Shown piece after piece: positions 14,183-15,364 of a stretch of 15,364 bases of DNA. A model generated the notes under the pieces. That model saw only the letters and a list, made by a program, of their open reading frames with translations. It made no database searches and was not told the DNA's origin. Origin of the DNA: CAZWEZ01 sp964632795 (lineage in GTDB: Bacteria; Pseudomonadota; Alphaproteobacteria; Rhodospirillales; 2-02-FULL-58-16). Made by a program: the position numbers and the translations under genes. Where the stretch lies: assembly GCA_964632795.1 (NCBI GenBank), contig CAZWEZ010000090.1:1-15364 (forward strand). Reading direction: 5' to 3'. The first letter of the stretch is position 1. Each line of letters starts with the position of its first letter.

Positions 14183-15208
14183 ATGAAGGCTCTGACCAAG
14201 GTCCCGCTGATCGCGTCTCTGGGCGTGCTGGCGGTGCTGCTCGGGCCGGTGACGGCGGTAGGGGCCGGCGGCGAAGACCTGTCGGCCGCCGCCGAACGGG
14301 TGATGAAGGCGGTGGTCGGGGTCCGCGCCTCGATCCCTCAAGATGCCCGCACCGCCCGCTCGCTGGGCACCGAGCGCGAAGGCAGCGGCGTCGTCATCGG
14401 CGCCGACGGCCTGATCCTGACCATCGGCTACCTGATCCTCGAGGCGGTTTCGGCCGAGGTCGTCACCCCCGGCGGCGAGACGGTGCCCGCGGCGGTGATC
14501 GGCTACGACTACGACACCGGGTTCGGGCTGCTGCGCGCCCGCCGCCTGGCCGGCGTCGCCCCGCTCCGCCTGGGCCGCTCCTCGGAGCTGGCGGTGGGGG
14601 ACCGGGCGCTGGCGGTCAGCCTCCAGGGCGCCCCGCCGGTGACCCCGACCCGGGTGGTGTCGCGGCGCCCCTTCGCCGGCTTTTGGGAGTACCTGCTGGA
14701 GAACGCCATCTTCACCAGCCCGCCCCACGGCCAATACGGCGGCGCCGCGCTGATCGCCGGCGACGGACGGCTGGTCGGTATCGGCTCGCTGTACGTCGGC
14801 GACGCCATGGAGGAGCACGCCCCGGTGCCCGGCAACATGTTCGTGCCCATCGACCTCCTGAAGCCGATCCTCGCCGACATGCTGGAGTACGGGCGGTCGA
14901 CGCGGCCACCCCATCCCTGGCTCGGGCTGTATCCCGACCAGGCCATGGGCCGGGTCTTCCTGAGCCGGGTGGCGCCGGGGGGACCGGCCGAGGCGGCCGG
15001 GCTCAAGGCCGGCGACATCGTCGTCGGGGTCGGCGGCAAGCGGGTCCGCGACATCGCCGACTTCTTCCGCAAGGTGTGGGCGAGGGGCGACGCCGGCGTC
15101 GAGATCCCGATCGACGTCGTGCCCATGGGCTCTTCCGACCTGACCATCCAAAAGGTCGTCGTCCGCTCGCGAGCCCGCCACGACTGGCTCAAATCGAAGG
15201 AGCGCTAG
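14183..15208 (+). CDS. Secreted S1C-like (DegP/HtrA fold) PDZ protein lacking the catalytic triad
   Basis: A 341-aa protein with a signal peptide (about 1-28: MKALTKVPLIASLGVLAVLL, then cleavage near AVGA) that should place it in the periplasm. A trypsin-like beta-barrel domain (about 33-230) follows the HtrA layout: GSGVVIGADGLILTIGY (67-83), GYDYDTGFGLL (107-117), a GQYGGAAL block (183-190) and MFVPIDLL (219-226). A single PDZ domain spans about 245-325 (PWLGLY, GRVFLSRVAPGGPAEAAGLK, AGDIVVGVGGKRV). The positions for catalytic His, Asp and Ser hold Tyr83, Gly113 and Tyr185, so it should not be a protease. It may bind peptides or partners, or act as a regulator or chaperone. The ATG at 14183 is preferred over an in-frame ATG at 14141, because GGGGG lies 7 nt before it and the signal peptide starts there. 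Confidence 0.88.
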   Translation: MKALTKVPLIASLGVLAVLLGPVTAVGAGGEDLSAAAERVMKAVVGVRASIPQDARTARSLGTEREGSGVVIGADGLILTIGYLILEAVSAEVVTPGGETVPAAVIGYDYDTGFGLLRARRLAGVAPLRLGRSSELAVGDRALAVSLQGAPPVTPTRVVSRRPFAGFWEYLLENAIFTSPPHGQYGGAALIAGDGRLVGIGSLYVGDAMEEHAPVPGNMFVPIDLLKPILADMLEYGRSTRPPHPWLGLYPDQAMGRVFLSRVAPGGPAEAAGLKAGDIVVGVGGKRVRDIADFFRKVWARGDAGVEIPIDVVPMGSSDLTIQKVVVRSRARHDWLKSKER

Positions 15209-15219
15209 GACCGCCGGTA

Positions 15220-15364
15220 TCAGTCGGCCCGCACCCGGACGTAGGAGCCGGGGGCGTCCTCGATCGCCTTCAGCCGGCCCGTGCCGGGCACCCGCGCCGC
15301 CACCTTGGGGCCGCTGGCGCGCCGCTTGAGCCAGCGGCCCCAGTCGGGCCACCACGAGCCGTCG
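15220..15364 (-). CDS. phaC: Class I poly(3-hydroxyalkanoate) synthase, C-terminal end (5' part outside window)
   Basis: Only the last 47 whole codons are visible, ending in TGA at 15222-15220. They read DGSWWPDWGRWLKRRASGPK, then VAARVPGTGRL and KAIEDAPGSYVRVRAD. The GSWWPDWxxWL block and the terminal AxDAPGxYVxxR are characteristic of the C-terminus of class I PhaC, the enzyme that polymerises (R)-3-hydroxyacyl-CoA on storage granules. The catalytic Cys-Asp-His region lies beyond the right edge and cannot be checked. The gene converges on the pseudoprotease gene, with only 11 bp between the two stop codons. It implies PHA storage in the host. Confidence 0.88.
   Translation of the reverse strand, partial: DGSWWPDWGRWLKRRASGPKVAARVPGTGRLKAIEDAPGSYVRVRAD

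Noticed and set aside
14051..15355. A 434-codon minus-strand open frame across the pseudoprotease gene
   Set aside because: It runs through both the S1C-like coding region and the phaC end in the wrong frame and has no recognisable domain.

Overview
The window reads as chromosomal DNA from a very GC-rich Gram-negative bacterium, most likely an alphaproteobacterium of the Rhodospirillales kind. The reasons are the gene families present: a DgcAB/ETF methylamine oxidation cluster, a non-pyrrolysine MttB homologue, a class I PHA synthase tail, a UvrD/PcrA helicase and a periplasmic BON protein. This placement is inferred from gene content; no rRNA or tRNA is present to confirm it.

Region 1 (1-7942, minus strand) is a tightly packed operon read from right to left. 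It encodes a DMGDH/sarcosine-dehydrogenase-like flavoprotein with a GcvT-type folate domain, then DgcA-like (old-yellow-enzyme fold plus FAD/NAD domain), DgcB-like (membrane Fe-S/CCG oxidoreductase), EtfA and EtfB (running off the left edge). Junctions are 3 nt, 21 nt, a 1-nt TGATG overlap and an 11-nt overlap. The likely scheme is oxidative removal of N-methyl groups from a small methylated amine, with electrons passing through ETF and DgcB into the membrane quinone pool and the one-carbon unit captured by tetrahydrofolate. A divergent gene (8101-9642) encodes an MttB-superfamily methyltransferase. It shares a 158-bp regulatory region with the operon and probably handles a quaternary amine upstream in the same pathway. 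The corrinoid protein it would need is not in the window.

Region 2 (9707-10786, plus strand) is a two-gene unit: a secreted double-BON-domain protein and a stand-alone cyclic-nucleotide-binding-domain protein with a TTG start. A UvrD/PcrA helicase gene converges on it (10815-13022, minus). That gene has an extended -10 element placed so that its mRNA would start at the AUG.

Region 3 (about 13040-14180) is visibly poorer in GC than everything around it. It holds a two-gene minus-strand unit: a HEPN-domain protein overlapping an uncharacterised 161-residue protein with a strongly basic tail. This looks like a transferred accessory module, possibly toxin-antitoxin-like, and is the least explained part of the window.

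Region 4 (14183-15364) has a secreted trypsin-fold/PDZ protein in which all three catalytic-triad positions are replaced, making it a predicted pseudoprotease. The C-terminal end of a class I poly(3-hydroxyalkanoate) synthase gene enters from the right edge.
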